A DNA stretch of 64,000 nucleotides from Microdochium bolleyi (lineage: Eukaryota; Ascomycota; Sordariomycetes; Xylariales; Microdochiaceae): NCBI GenBank assembly GCA_001566295.1, contig KQ964254.1, forward strand, positions 868,001 through 932,000, given 5' to 3'. The notes beneath the pieces are model-generated. The model did not search any database. It saw only the letters and a list, made by a program, of their open reading frames with translations, and had not been told where the DNA came from. Shown here piece by piece: positions 23,552 to 34,581 of the stretch (positions are counted from its first letter, which is position 1; each line of letters opens with the position of its first letter). A program made the position numbers and the translations under genes.

Positions 23552-24496
23552 ATGTTGTGGAGTGACCCCCAGCCTCTATTCTCCGCCCAGGACACGGGCT
23601 CCTCTGTCAGACCAGCATTATGCGACTTCAACGGCAGCCTGTTCGTCGCCTGGCCTAGCATGCCTGACCTCGGCAAAGAGTTCGCACCGAGCTTCAGCTT
23701 CACCTCCCGCAACGCCAGCGACGACGGATGGAACCCCCTGAAGACCGTCAAGTTCACGGACAGCGCAGGAAAGCACGACCCGACGAAGCACCAGGACTAT
23801 GTCTCGGCGCTCGTCGTCTTCCAGAACAGCCTATACGCTCTCGTGCCCGTCACGTCGGCGACATCAACTGGCCTCGAAGTCTTCCTCTACGACGGCGCCA
23901 CCTTCAACAAGTGCGCAACGTGGAGCGGCGACTGGCACACCGATGTCGCAGCCACGACTGCCAACGGTGTCTTGTATGTCATCGGCCACCGCCTCAGCGA
24001 TAGCAAGATCATCTGGACGCACACGAACAGCAGCCTGGCCGGTCCCACCAACCCCCCTACCCTCCTCACGGGCCAGTACTCGACACAGAACCTGGGCCTC
24101 ACAGCCCGCAACGGCGCAGTCGTCGCGCTCTTTCTGGGCATAATTGGCATGGGTGTCATCGAGATGATCCTGGACATGACCGTCACTCCGCCTGTCTGGA
24201 ACGTGACCGATGAGACAGCGCAGGTCGGGAGGAGCGGCGTCAGCGCCATGACGACGCCGGACGACGCGTACTCGTGGATCAGCTTCAAGAGCACGCAGGC
24301 CGACTGCATCGACATCTGCAACTACCGGTTCAACGACATGTGCTACGACTCGGCTGATTCTCTCGGCGACGACAACCCGGCTGCCTGCCACAACGAGGCT
24401 GCATTATGCTGGTCGGCTGGCAAGGTGTATGCCGTCTGGAACGCGGACACCGGGAAGGGACCGCTGCACTTTCGCACTTCGGTGCCAGGGCAATGA
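23552..24496 (+). CDS. uncharacterised propeller-like protein
   Basis: Single exon, 314 aa, starting at the first ATG (MLWSDPQPLF); an in-frame TTG lies three codons upstream and is ignored. I do not recognise the family. The protein shows about six loosely repeated units of roughly 45-50 residues. Each has a buried strand followed by a W or Y, for example GSLFVAWPSM, NSLYALVPV, GVLYVIGHRLSD, GAVVALFLG, AYSWISFKS and GKVYAVWNAD. This is the pattern of a beta-propeller or fucose-lectin-like fold. There is no signal peptide, suggesting a cytosolic or unconventionally secreted protein. Four clustered cysteines occur near residues 255-285. Its 3' end converges with HET gene 1. Function unknown. 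Confidence 0.7.
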   Translation: MLWSDPQPLFSAQDTGSSVRPALCDFNGSLFVAWPSMPDLGKEFAPSFSFTSRNASDDGWNPLKTVKFTDSAGKHDPTKHQDYVSALVVFQNSLYALVPVTSATSTGLEVFLYDGATFNKCATWSGDWHTDVAATTANGVLYVIGHRLSDSKIIWTHTNSSLAGPTNPPTLLTGQYSTQNLGLTARNGAVVALFLGIIGMGVIEMILDMTVTPPVWNVTDETAQVGRSGVSAMTTPDDAYSWISFKSTQADCIDICNYRFNDMCYDSADSLGDDNPAACHNEAALCWSAGKVYAVWNADTGKGPLHFRTSVPGQ

Positions 24497-24738
24497 TTCT
24501 TGCGGGAAGAGAGAGATTCGTGATAGCGACGGTCCCTGTCGCTGAAATACAAAGTTGGTAGTCACTCTCGGGCAAGGTTCGCGCTGAGAAATTAAGTAAA
24601 TGAAACTGGACATCGAAAGTTCAATAGCCTTGCCGAATCAAAACTGATCCACACCTCCTGTAGACGTTTAACATGCTTTTCAAATATGTTCGTAACGCTC
24701 ATGATGTTGGAAAAGCGTCGCTCGCGCAGCAGATGGAC

Positions 24739-26966
24739 TTATACTATCACCACACGTCTCTCTTCGATCTTGTCGATGAAGTCCCGTGCGACTTCGTGGC
24801 TGTAAAACATGTGGTTGGTATAACCGATCCTGTGATATGTTCCATCTGTGAGCGGTCTGAGGAGTATGCCTTCTCTGATCTGCATCCAGTCGTTGATGTG
24901 GCATGTCAGCCACAGAACCGTAGTTTCCCCTGTAACATCATCCATGGTATCGAAGTTTGCCAGAGCCCTCTCAGGGACGTCTGGCGCGATGTATCCGTCA
25001 CGCCCCTCGATTCCTATCCACCTTCTTTTGCTCCCGTCTTCGGGGAGCCCAGAGGACTCTCTGTCACCAGGATAGCGGTAGGGCGTTGCAGCGTCGATCT
25101 GCATTGCCGCACACGGTCCCCTGAGCGTAATGGTGCCGGAGCACACCTCCCCTGTGTCGTCGTCATCGCGGTATATCACGTCCGCAGCATCAAGCGTAGA
25201 GTAGAGGACATGCGTCCCTCGACCTCTGAAACTCGGCAAATGAAGGGGGCCATCAAGACAGGCCCATGACCAGGACGGCGCTCGATACTCGGCGGCTCTG
25301 CAAAGTGGTGTACGGACGCGCCAGGCGAGTGACTCCACCAAGGTCTCTTCCCAGAGCCCTGCAAGGTATCGATGTCGCCCGGGCTTGAGCTTGCAGAGGG
25401 CATCCCTCATGTCTTTCGCCAGTCCGGAGATGGCAACGAGCTTGTCTGCGGACACGGTTAGGCTCCTCCCTGAATAGTGCGACGCCACAGCATACCAGTC
25501 GCTGAATAGCTGGCTAGGCTCGTCGTGTCTTTGCTCCCATTGGAGAAATTCCACCAGATCCTTCCATGCACAGAGGTTCTTGTAGGAACAATCTCTCAGC
25601 TCCATGCTTCCTGACCCGGATTGAGCACTCTCTAGGGGCCAAGTCTCGGAACACTTGGTCTCTCGACACTCCCAGACGACCTGCTGGCTCCCAAAGTATA
25701 TCGTGCGTGGGGCAAGAAGCCGTTCTTGAACTACCCACGCCCGGTCTGCGAGTGGTTCTCTAGCGAATAATTGCGACAAGGGTTGGGGGATGTCTACAGC
25801 CATTGTGTAAGCCACGGGCTGGCCCTCTTCCACCATGTTGAAACGAACGACTGACGGTCTGATCTTGGCAGGATCGCGACTGGAAAAGAGCCCCCCGTCG
25901 CTATCGTGCGCCCCGAGGGCTGCGATGCTGAATTTTGCATTCCGATAGACCTTGTTCATGGCCGGGGCCTCTCGCCGCCAGTCCTCCACCGAGTCCTGGT
26001 AGATGCACAGCCTGTCTATCCAGAGATAGCTGACCCCAGCTCGCCGCGTTACCTCTGCTGCATCCCTAAAGGTCTTGGGCAGCGCGCTGACGGGGCTGTT
26101 CTTGCTGAGTTGCTCGTGTGTCGTCCGCAGAAGTCTGAGCAGAGTATGCGCAGGTTGCTTGCCCCAGCAATAGCTTAATGCAACGTACTGCAAGACTGCC
26201 GGGCAATCACTCCCGTTGACGAGTCGATAAGTCCCGCCGGGAGCCAGCTCAAGTAGTCGAGTTGGGCGGAACAGAAGATCTTCTTCGGCTCTGTGCCGAC
26301 ACAAGCCGTGGTTCGTGACGCAGTTTTCCATCCACCCTTCTATCAGGCGCCAGGTCGTCATGTCGGCAGTGGAGGTTCCCAGCTCGGAAGTGAGGTCGAA
26401 TCCAAAATCCCTGCCTGGTCTCCCGGGCCGATCAGCGCAAAGGCCTTTTTGTGCACGCTTCTATATTTGGGCGAACTCGTTTTGAAACCATAGGGATTTA
26501 CCTTTGACAGCATCAAACGTCCATCCGGAACTTTGCCAGTCCTTGAAGCGGAAATAGACCATTGGTGTCTCTGGTGGGCCGTGACCCGGTGCGCTATGGA
26601 TCCAGAACGCTGAGACACAGCTGATTCCCATCGACTTCAGATGCACGCCGCCTTCCCGAGGGTGACCAGTAAACTTCTCGGCGCGCGTGCACAAGGCACA
26701 TCCCTCGTCGACGGAACGCTGGAATGACGCTTCGTCCTTGTGGTGGGCAAAGACAAAGTCTGGACCTTCCCAGGTGGCTGGCCGAGGAGCCTACGTGAGC
26801 CATGTGACCAACCGCCGCATTGAGAGGCAATGATGTCGCGAACCTGCGCAGGTGGATATCACGTACCTTCTCTCACGATACCGAAGTCCGCCAATGATCC
26901 CAGTCGCTCGGTGCGAGTTGGGTCCCACATTCCCTCCAGACAGTTCTTGCAGACATCGCACAGCAT
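24739..26966 (-). CDS. HET-domain protein 1
   Basis: Predicted exons on the minus strand are 26966-26867, 26777-26502 and 26444-24739 (693 aa), with phase kept at both introns. The start MLCDVCKNCLEGMWDP is typical of this HET subfamily. A variable N-terminal domain with more cysteines (GCALCTRAEKF) follows. The HET core begins YVALSYCWGKQ and contains the block YLWIDRLCIYQDSVEDW plus the helix MNKVYRNAKFSIAALGA. A conserved RAWVVQERLLAPRTIYF segment and a long C-terminal region follow. HET domains act in heterokaryon incompatibility: when triggered they cause death of fused hyphal cells. Recent structural work relates them to TIR-like domains. A trigger for this copy cannot be told. Part of a cluster with the NLR and two further HET loci 17-25 kb away. 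Confidence 0.85.
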
Positions 26967-27510
26967 TATCAAAGTCGTGGTTTCGGCCTGCCTGGACGTG
27001 CCTGGCCCTTGGTGACGTCGTTGACTACTGGTTGCTGCCAGAATAGCAATAACCGGAGAGGACGAGAGGTGACGACTGAGAGAGACGGCTCTGGTAGCTT
27101 GAACGCGCAACGTCTTCCCTAGGGTGCCTGATGAGGGGTACCCGGTCTTGGCTCGCACACGCACCCATCATACCCGCCAGCTTGCATGGGTGAACAAGCG
27201 GGGTTGTGGTGCTCGGAGGTGTACGTCGCTGTGCCATATTCATGATCTCGATCAATAGAGGCTATTGCCAGAGTCCCCAATGCTGGTTGGAAGTTCGGTC
27301 GGTCGCTCACACAAGCTCCTCAGGCCGCGGACCTCGGGATGATCAAGTAAAGATGGACTACGACGAGGGACAATACCTGAAGCTGTGGGGAACCGACGAA
27401 GATGGTGGTGCACACATTGCTTCCAGATGGCAAGCAAATCGTCCCCAGATACGTTTAAAATCAACCTGTAGAGAGCATAGTTTTGCGGCTTCACAGCGGG
27501 CCTAGTCGAG
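26967..27510. other. intergenic upstream of HET gene 1
   Basis: Promoter of HET gene 1 and 3' region of the chromate transporter gene. No domain-bearing frame is seen. Confidence 0.45.
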
Positions 27511-29274
27511 CTATGTAGACACAACTCCATACCAGACCAGTCCCATCACCGCGCCCGCGAGGATCGCAACCGGCGGGCTGACCCCGAACCAATAACCCCC
27601 AACATAACTGCCGGCCGTGACAACCACCCACCACGGGTCGAGCCCCAGGTTCGCGCCTTGCTGGTAGCTCTCGTCGATATATCCGGTCTGCCAGAGCCTG
27701 TAGACCGCCGTGTAGATCAGGCCGACGGCCGCAGCATTGATCCCCCGCAGCGAGCTCTTCACCCACCGCCACCCCCGAATCGCATGCCACACGCCCATCG
27801 TCCCGTGCACCGTGACCAGGCCGGGCGCGAACATGCCCACGAAGCCCAGGACTGCGCCCGCGGCGGCGGGGTAGCCCGCGTTGATGGCCGTCAGGCTGCC
27901 GAGGTACACGGCGAAGTTGAAGTTGGGGCCGGGAAAGGCCTGCGTGATGGCCAGGCCGAGCAGGAAGTCGCGCGTGCTGAGCCACCTTTCGGTCACGGTG
28001 TACTCGCGCAGCAGCGGGATTACGACGGGGCCACCGCCAAAGATGATGGTGCCGGCGAGGTACATGTTTGCGAAGAGGCTGAAGAGCAGGGACTTGGCAG
28101 GCAGGGTGCCGCGCAGGATCATAACGGCCGCAAAGGAGGCGAGGAACGCGCCGATGATGGCAACGCCGGTCTTCCAGGACATGTTGAACTGTCGGTCCTG
28201 CGGGACGACGCGGAGTTCGTCGTCCTGCTCTTCCGCTTGGGTAAGGGGTGAAGGGGGTAGCTGGCCTGCTGTGCTGGCGGCGTTTTGCGGGAGTGTGCCG
28301 CGGGCAGCTGCCTTTGCGTCGTTTGTGTCGCCTGTCTTGGCTCTGGAGGTTGGTCGGCTTAGAGCTTGGTCCACGGACGCTGTTTGAGACACGGCCTCTT
28401 GCTGATGCGACATGTCGACAGCCTCTTCCTCGGGAGGCGTTTGCCTGCGCTTTTCCTTGGGTTTGAACACGCCCGCAACCGCCTTGACCGGGCCATGCAG
28501 CCAGCGGAAGTCGAACACCACAGTCGTGACGCCGGCCAGGAGCATCAACAAAGGGAAGTACCAGAGTGCGTTGTACAACATCCCGGCAGACGCGCCCAGG
28601 AAGACAATGATGCGGGTGAGCTTGTCGGTGATGGCCTTCTCCGAGAGCTGCACGGCGGCGAGAGCCACGATGCCAACCGTCGCGGCGTTGAGGCCGGACA
28701 GCACAGCGTAGGCTGGACGCGGCAGTGTCTCGCCGATGTTGGAGACGCCGATGGACAGGCCGAACATGCCCAGGGCGCCAGGGAGACTGGAAGAGTCAGG
28801 ACCGAGTGAGCACCATCCACGGGCGAAAGACTGCACTCACCTCCACAGCAGGAAGCCGAACAGAGCAGACAGGGTGCCATCGTGGAGCAGGTTGATGCAG
28901 TAGTGCATCTTGGTGCTGCCGGGCCCGGAGAAGGCCTGGCAGACACTGAAGAGCTCCTGGTACTGTTGGACACGGACAAGTCAGTCATTGAACATTGATT
29001 CGCTCAAAGTGTCGCTGGTGCAGGCTTACCATCTGCTCGTCAACCCATTTCAGCTTGGTGGTGAACTTGTCCCGGAACTGCGCAGGGGCTCGTGTCAGCG
29101 CAAGACAAGACGAAAAAGGACACCAGGTACATGGAGGGAGAAACGGACAATCTTGAAGTGTGTCGGGGGCCCGCCAAAGGAGGTGAAGCCAAGGTACCAG
29201 TTCTGGCGGAGGGTGTTCCAGAGGCGGTCCTGGACCTCTGCAGGATGCCAGCCGAAGCGGCGGTGGATGGCCAT
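27511..29274 (-). CDS. chromate ion transporter (CHR family, two-domain)
   Basis: Predicted exons on the minus strand are 29274-29149, 29077-29030, 28962-28841 and 28786-27511 (523 aa), with phase kept throughout. Intron 1 has a GTCCGT donor. The first CHR domain opens NWYLGFTSFGGPPTHF, the family's FGGP signature, and includes SGPGSTKM. The second, after a charged cytosolic loop of about 100 residues (KEKRRQTPPEEEA), includes a matching FGGGPVVIPLLREY and PGPNFNFAVYLG. About ten to twelve membrane helices are visible. Bacterial members export chromate driven by the proton-motive force. Fungal members are widespread, and for some, effects on chromate sensitivity run in the opposite direction, suggesting sulfate/chromate uptake. 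Direction is not predictable here. Confidence 0.87.
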
Positions 29275-29756
29275 CGGGAAAAGGGAGGTGTCGCGTGCCC
29301 TCTACTATCTGTCGTGGATAGATGGATGGATGAATGGATGCAACACAGAACACAGAATGCAGAGTGACAGCCTCGGAAGGCGCAACAGGAGGCTGGCTCG
29401 AGGTTCCCAGGTAGGCTCAAGTCGGGACTGGCCACTCAGCTGTCGCGGGAGTGAGCACGTGGGCTTGGCTCAGCTCAATCTCCAAACAATCCACATATAC
29501 ACCACTCACTACTTCACAGGAGCCGTCCAGCAAGACAGAAAACTCCTAGACGAACTTCGCGGTAGGGAGAGCGCATCGGCCGTCCGTTACGACATCGAAC
29601 GCGACAAGATCGGCCTTGGCCTGGAGTTCGGCCTCTCAGCGTACCGTACTGCACAGTAACCGAGAAGTACGTTGATCAGTCCACAATTCCCAACTTCGTT
29701 TTCCAGACTCAAGAATCAGTCTGTCATGCATTTGTTCTTCGACAAAAAGACACCCT

Positions 29757-30075
29757 CGTCTCAAACGCCATGCCCGCCCAGCCGAGGCTCGCGGGGTACA
29801 CGCCCGCGGCGATGCCGCCGCCAGTGCTGCGCTTTCGGGGCAGCTCGTGGAGGCACGCCAGCAGATACGGCGCGCCGCCCGAGACGGCGAGCAGCGAACC
29901 GGCCTATCCGCAGGTGGTTCGCCAGCGCGAGGAGCTGCGGCGGCCAGTCGAGCAGCCGGCATCCGGGATGCAGCGTCGACTGGCCCATGCCCGGGCGACT
30001 GACGCTGACGATGCGCAGGGCCAGCTTGCACACTGCGCTGTCGTAGATACTGCCCTCGGTGTGAAGAGTACAAGC
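29757..30075 (-). pseudogene. decayed alpha/beta-hydrolase fragment
   Basis: About 105 codons of an alpha/beta-hydrolase can be read on the minus strand, but only by switching frame once near 29890. The upstream part gives LRIVSVSRPGMGQST and RLLDWPPQLLALANHL. The downstream part gives the nucleophile-elbow-like LAVSGGAPYLLACLHE and a following glycine-rich stretch AGVYPASLGWAGM. No start codon, no C-terminal lid and no catalytic His region are found nearby. I read it as a relic of a once complete hydrolase gene. The flanking DNA (29275-29756, 30076-31084) is non-coding and lower in GC. Confidence 0.6.
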
Positions 30076-31084
30076 AGCGTTGTCTTCTTGAGGGACTGTC
30101 GAGACTGTCAGGATGTCTTATGATTAACTTTAGGTTTGACTGGATGCAGCACGAACATTCACGGGGCGCAGTGCGGCGGCACAGTAGGCAGATGCAGATC
30201 ATAATCAGCACATGTGACGCGTGCCGTGGTGATCAACTGTCCCGTGTCTAGTCGAGGCGGGGACTGATTCCCATCCCCGACGTGATGAGAGCATAATCCG
30301 GGGGCAGAAGCTTTTCCTCGGTCCTTTTGGCACCTGATTGGAAATTCTGGTGCCAATTCTCTTGCCCGAATTGTCTGGCAAAACCAGTTAGTCTGCATTT
30401 ATGGTGAGAGGTATGACACTGATCACATGCAACATTGGCCTAGGCTCATCGCCATCGATCCGGCAGCCCGTCTGGACTTTGAACGTTTCTGGCATGCGGA
30501 CAACGTGTTCTTTTATTCAGCATGCGCAGATTCCTTCCACAATGAATACTGGTGAGCATACGATGTATTATTTGCCCAAGGTCTGTCATGATGAATAACA
30601 ACAAGATTGGCATAGAGAGGTAGGAAACTACAAACTCACTGACACCTCTCACATGTGGCGCCTGCCCCGAACCAACAGAAGCAAGCTCTCCGGTCGACCG
30701 ACCAAGCACCGCCCGGCGCGGTCGGCCAAAGTCGACGAGCGAACTGCGACTATACCAGGGCGCTTCGGCCTGACCCCGTCTGTCACATGGTCTTCGGCCA
30801 TGACACTCACGAGGCCGGCCCGCATAGCGATGAGTCCAACGCGCTACTTGGAAAGCTCCGCTTGGACAGCAGCATAGGTAACCCGCTCTGATGGAAGACT
30901 GAAAATGACCGTCAAGGCAGAAAGTAATGCGCGCGGTTGTTGCGCGTTTCCGGACCGCTATGCCTCGTCTATCATCCCACAGGGCGCTCTTCACACCCTC
31001 GCAAGATGCATTGCTGCTCTCCTCTCGGATGCACCGGTCGCATACTCTAGCATCCTAACCTCGCGTGCCGCCCACACATCATGC
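30076..31084. other. intergenic, no gene seen
   Basis: Contains a GC-rich island at about 30650-30900 with open frames on both strands that match no family I know. It may be further gene relics. It ends at the DUF4267 gene's stop codon. Confidence 0.4.
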
Positions 31085-31495
31085 TCAATCAAACCATCCC
31101 ATCAACGCAGCCCCCAAGCTCGCCACAACGGGCACCCACGCAACATGCTTCCACGCGCCGCGCCCGAGCTGGCGCTCACTCATCCAGCCGTCATTAATCG
31201 CAACGGCACACCCCAAGAATGAGATGATCCCCAGCATCTTCCTGTCGCCGTACCACCACCCCGCAAGGTTCACCCCCGCCATGAACAGATCCCGGCTGCT
31301 CTGGAACAGCATCAGGTTCGTGCCCAGCTTGCGCGCCTGGGGGTTGAGTGTTTTGTCGTCAAAGTCGAAGATCTTGAGCGCGGCAGCGGGGGAGACGGTC
31401 CCGATGACTCCCAAGGCTAGGGGCATCAAGGTCGCGAAGCCCGAGAGGTTGAGGAGGGCGGGGGATTGGGACAGGGGACTGCTGAATAGTGCCAT
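31085..31495 (-). CDS. DUF4267-like small membrane protein
   Basis: Intronless, 136 aa, ATG at 31495. Four hydrophobic segments are visible: ATLMPLALGVIGTVSPAAAL, LFMAGVNLAGWWYG, MLGIISFLGCAVAINDGWM and HVAWVPVVASLGAALMGWF. A characteristic short region (QSSRDLFMAG) sits between helices one and two. This layout matches the DUF4267 family of small fungal and bacterial integral membrane proteins, for which no function is established. A Gly/Asp pair in GCAVAINDGWM is shared by many members. Confidence 0.72.
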   Translation of the reverse strand: MALFSSPLSQSPALLNLSGFATLMPLALGVIGTVSPAAALKIFDFDDKTLNPQARKLGTNLMLFQSSRDLFMAGVNLAGWWYGDRKMLGIISFLGCAVAINDGWMSERQLGRGAWKHVAWVPVVASLGAALMGWFD

Positions 31496-32659
31496 TTTTG
31501 GTTTTGTCGTCTTTTGGTCCTCTGAGAGTGTGTGCGGGAGTGCGCGTGCGGGCGAAATGTGTGTCGAGGGATTGGGTATTCGTCGTCGTGCTTCTGTTGT
31601 CTCAGTCGTTTTGCGGTTGCATAAAACACGTTGAAAATGAGCCGGTGCAGGCTGCTGCTGCTTTATTCATATTTATATCAATTGCTCCGTGCCGTTTAAG
31701 GTTTACGATTTGGTCTCGCTTCGGCTGGTGCGGCATAAGCGGCCTCCGGCAGACCCGGATGCCACGCAATTGTGCATTCCGCCCCGGGCCTGGCGCCGTG
31801 TTATGGATGAGACTGTTTAAACACTTCCTCCCGTATTTTCGTGGAAAATAGAACGCGCATGGATTTGTTATATCTATATTCGAGCCTTGCAAGTGGCCGT
31901 GGGCTTTTGGACTGAGGCGTTTCAATTGAGGCGCGGCCAGTGCGCCAGAATATCGGGAGCTTGGATCTCTCGGGGCCGCATTTCGGTATAAACAAAAGAG
32001 ACAGTATCCATAACCCGTGGTTCTCAGCCTGGTCGAGACGGTAATAACAGTTTAGCTGGTGGAAACAGACGTGGGACAGGAATCAACAAAGGTCAAAGCC
32101 CGCGTTGTGGTCGTGTGGGATTATTTGTGGCGCAGACAAGGATAGCGGTGGGAGGCGCTGTTGTGAGATCCGATCAAAACGGTTCAAGCTGGGGTTCCGG
32201 CCAACCTCTGACGACATGATCGGAGGACATGGCCAATGTCCGGAGCGACGCTCAGGACTAAGGAAGCCCCAAGCAGTATCAAATCTCCGCAATGTCAACA
32301 GCCTGTAGCGTGGAAATGACTGTCGGCGCCTAAAACCCCACGTGGCTTACTGCTAAGCTTTTGAGGATGCTTTTTGTGACGCCCTCGTCCTGACTAACGA
32401 TCTAGCGTCGATACGACGACTGCGTCTACAGCCAGCCCCATATTCGCGCTATTGATATTGTACAGGGACTCGCTGGCTAGCATCATGGGGGAAAGGAAAC
32501 CGCGCGGCACAGCCAAGTAACTGCTCGCACCGGGACGATTAACAAAACCATGGCTTGTCACTGCTCAAGACCCGGGGTCCGTTTCCACTGGGCCATCTCT
32601 CGCTTTCGAGGAACCACCCACGCTCGTTACAAGATCCAAGACAAGGCTCTCGTTCACCC
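31496..32659. other. divergent intergenic region
   Basis: Promoter DNA between the leftward DUF4267 gene and the rightward Thr-rich gene. No coding signal is seen. AT content rises around 31620-32100. Confidence 0.5.
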
Positions 32660-34077
32660 ATGAAGACACTCTCTCTCCTGCGCATGCTGGCCTTTGCCAG
32701 CATCGGCCTCGCGAAGCCCTGCGGCCAGTGCAAGCAAGACGCGTGCGTCGCAGGTGAGGCTCCTAGCGACCGCGAGGCAGCCGGGAACACGGTAGGCTGA
32801 CTGAATGATCACGCAACAGGCGTCGTCGGCTGTTTCCTGTCTGGAAACGGCCCCAGTGAGGCCGACAAGGAGCAGTGCCGCGAGTTTCTGGCGACAACAG
32901 TCACTCCTCTGCCAGTGTACGTCCTCCCATGACTGGGTCTTCTGGTGGGCTTTATCACGGAGAGCCTCCGACTAACACGCCTGTCCCGTCGGCAGCACTA
33001 TCTCTGAGACGCTCACCGTCAGCGTCACACCCGCCTCCTTCTCGTCTAACACAGCTACCGAGACGGAGCTCACCACGGCCACCGAGGTCAGCTCCGTTGT
33101 CGACACCGAGACGGTCCTCACGACGTCGACGACTGTCCTCACCCAGACCGTCACCGAGACTTTGACTGCGATTGCTACCACCACCGACAACCCAGGTGAT
33201 CCTACGCCGGGCGGCAACTTCCCGAACCGCCGCCTCGTCACGGCCACGCAGACTTCTCCCGGCATGCAGCTGCCCGGTGACGCGAGCAACTACTGCGACG
33301 AGCACCAGTACTCGTCCGTTTGCTACTGCTTTGGCGTCAAGCCCACGACCGTCACGGCCAGCGCGTCAACCGTCACCCAGACCATCACGGGCACCTTTAC
33401 CGGCGCGACCCAGGTCGTCGAGACGATCGTCACGACTGTGACTGAGACCGTGACCGCTGCGACCATCACCACGACCGTCACCTTCTCGACCACGACAACC
33501 ACTGACACTGTCGCGACCGAGACCTCGACCGCAAGCAACACCGAGACCACCACCACTTCCACGACAACAACCGTCCCTTTCCCCACTGAGACGATCCTGC
33601 TCGCCGTCGTCAAATCGGCGAACCTAGACCAGCCGAGCTACGGCTACCTGGCACCGCTCAACAACCAGGCCAACTTTGTCGACTTCCACACCACGCGCAC
33701 CGACGCCGCCGTGTTTGGGCTCAACACGGCCACCGGCGCGCTCTTCATCGTCGGCGGGCCGAGCGGCGTGGGCCAGTCCGGCGTACTACTCGCGCAACAC
33801 GGGCTCCACGAGCTTCGTGCTACTCACCAGCCCCGAGTTTGCGGCCTCTCAGGGCGGCACGCTCGTCAAGTGCCGTCTCGGCGCGCCGCCCACCGGCTCG
33901 GGGCTTGGCAGCACGCAGCCTAGGCTCGAGTGTGTCTGGAAGGACAACCAGATTGCAGAGTTTTGGCTGTGCGGAGGGCATTTCAACTTTGTGGAGCCCG
34001 GGTACGACTTTACCAACACTTGCAACCGCGGGGGTACTTCGACCAGGGTGGATGTCGTGGCGTATGCTCAGAGCTAG
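32660..34077 (+). CDS. secreted Thr-rich protein with apparent frameshift
   Basis: Predicted exons are 32660-32753, 32820-32916 and 32996 onward; both introns keep phase. The signal peptide is MKTLSLLRMLAFASIGLA, followed by a short Cys-rich head (CGQCKQDAC, GCFLSG). Next comes a long Thr/Ser/Val-rich mucin-like region interrupted by a small Cys pair domain (YCDEHQYSSVCYCFG), then a globular C-terminal domain. In the assembled frame that domain fails after GGPSGVGQSG (near 33781). Moving one base restores YYSRNTGSTSFVLLTSPE through to a sensible Cys-rich end (CVWKDNQIAEFWLCGGHF) and a stop at 34077. The unshifted frame stops at 33923 with an Arg/His-rich tail. So a single-base indel is likely, either real or a sequencing error. 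Probably a cell-wall or extracellular O-glycoprotein. Family not recognised with certainty. Confidence 0.7.
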
Positions 34078-34581
34078 AGGGTAGCGACCGAGGACAGTCC
34101 TTTGTTCTTTGTATCGTGCCGTCTGCGATGACAGAGACCAGCATGGCATGGTCCGAATGGGCAGTGCGGGGGTTGTGGTGTCAGGAGTACGGCTCTCGCA
34201 GTGGATGATTGTTATAATTATTCGTTTTGATCTTATTTCTTCTGCGCACTAGCAACAACGCGCGAGACCGTTCATTTTACAATATTGCAATCGTGGACAC
34301 CCCACGGGAGGTGACTGCCCGGTAATTGTGCAAGTCTCACCCTGGAAGCATCGTTTATACATCATCCATCGACTTCTAAGGGAATCGGGTTCCCGATAGG
34401 CAACTTCGCCCCACATGGACTTTCCAGGCAATCCACCATCGCGATCTATCTAGTTCCAATTCGCTGCCTGCGCAACACACATGGTCTTGTAGTGTAAGAC
34501 GGTTTGAACGAAGCAATGCTAAAGCTTTTCTTACGACAACCAGAAAACTAAAAAAGCAGCCAAAAAAAACAATCAACATTG
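34078..34581. other. convergent intergenic region
   Basis: 3' regions of the Thr-rich gene and the glucan lyase gene. AT-richer than its neighbours, no gene seen. Confidence 0.5.

Noticed and set aside
29636..30211. 191-codon minus-strand frame
   Set aside because: It is an off-phase reading over the hydrolase relic; the family-like residues are in the other two frames.
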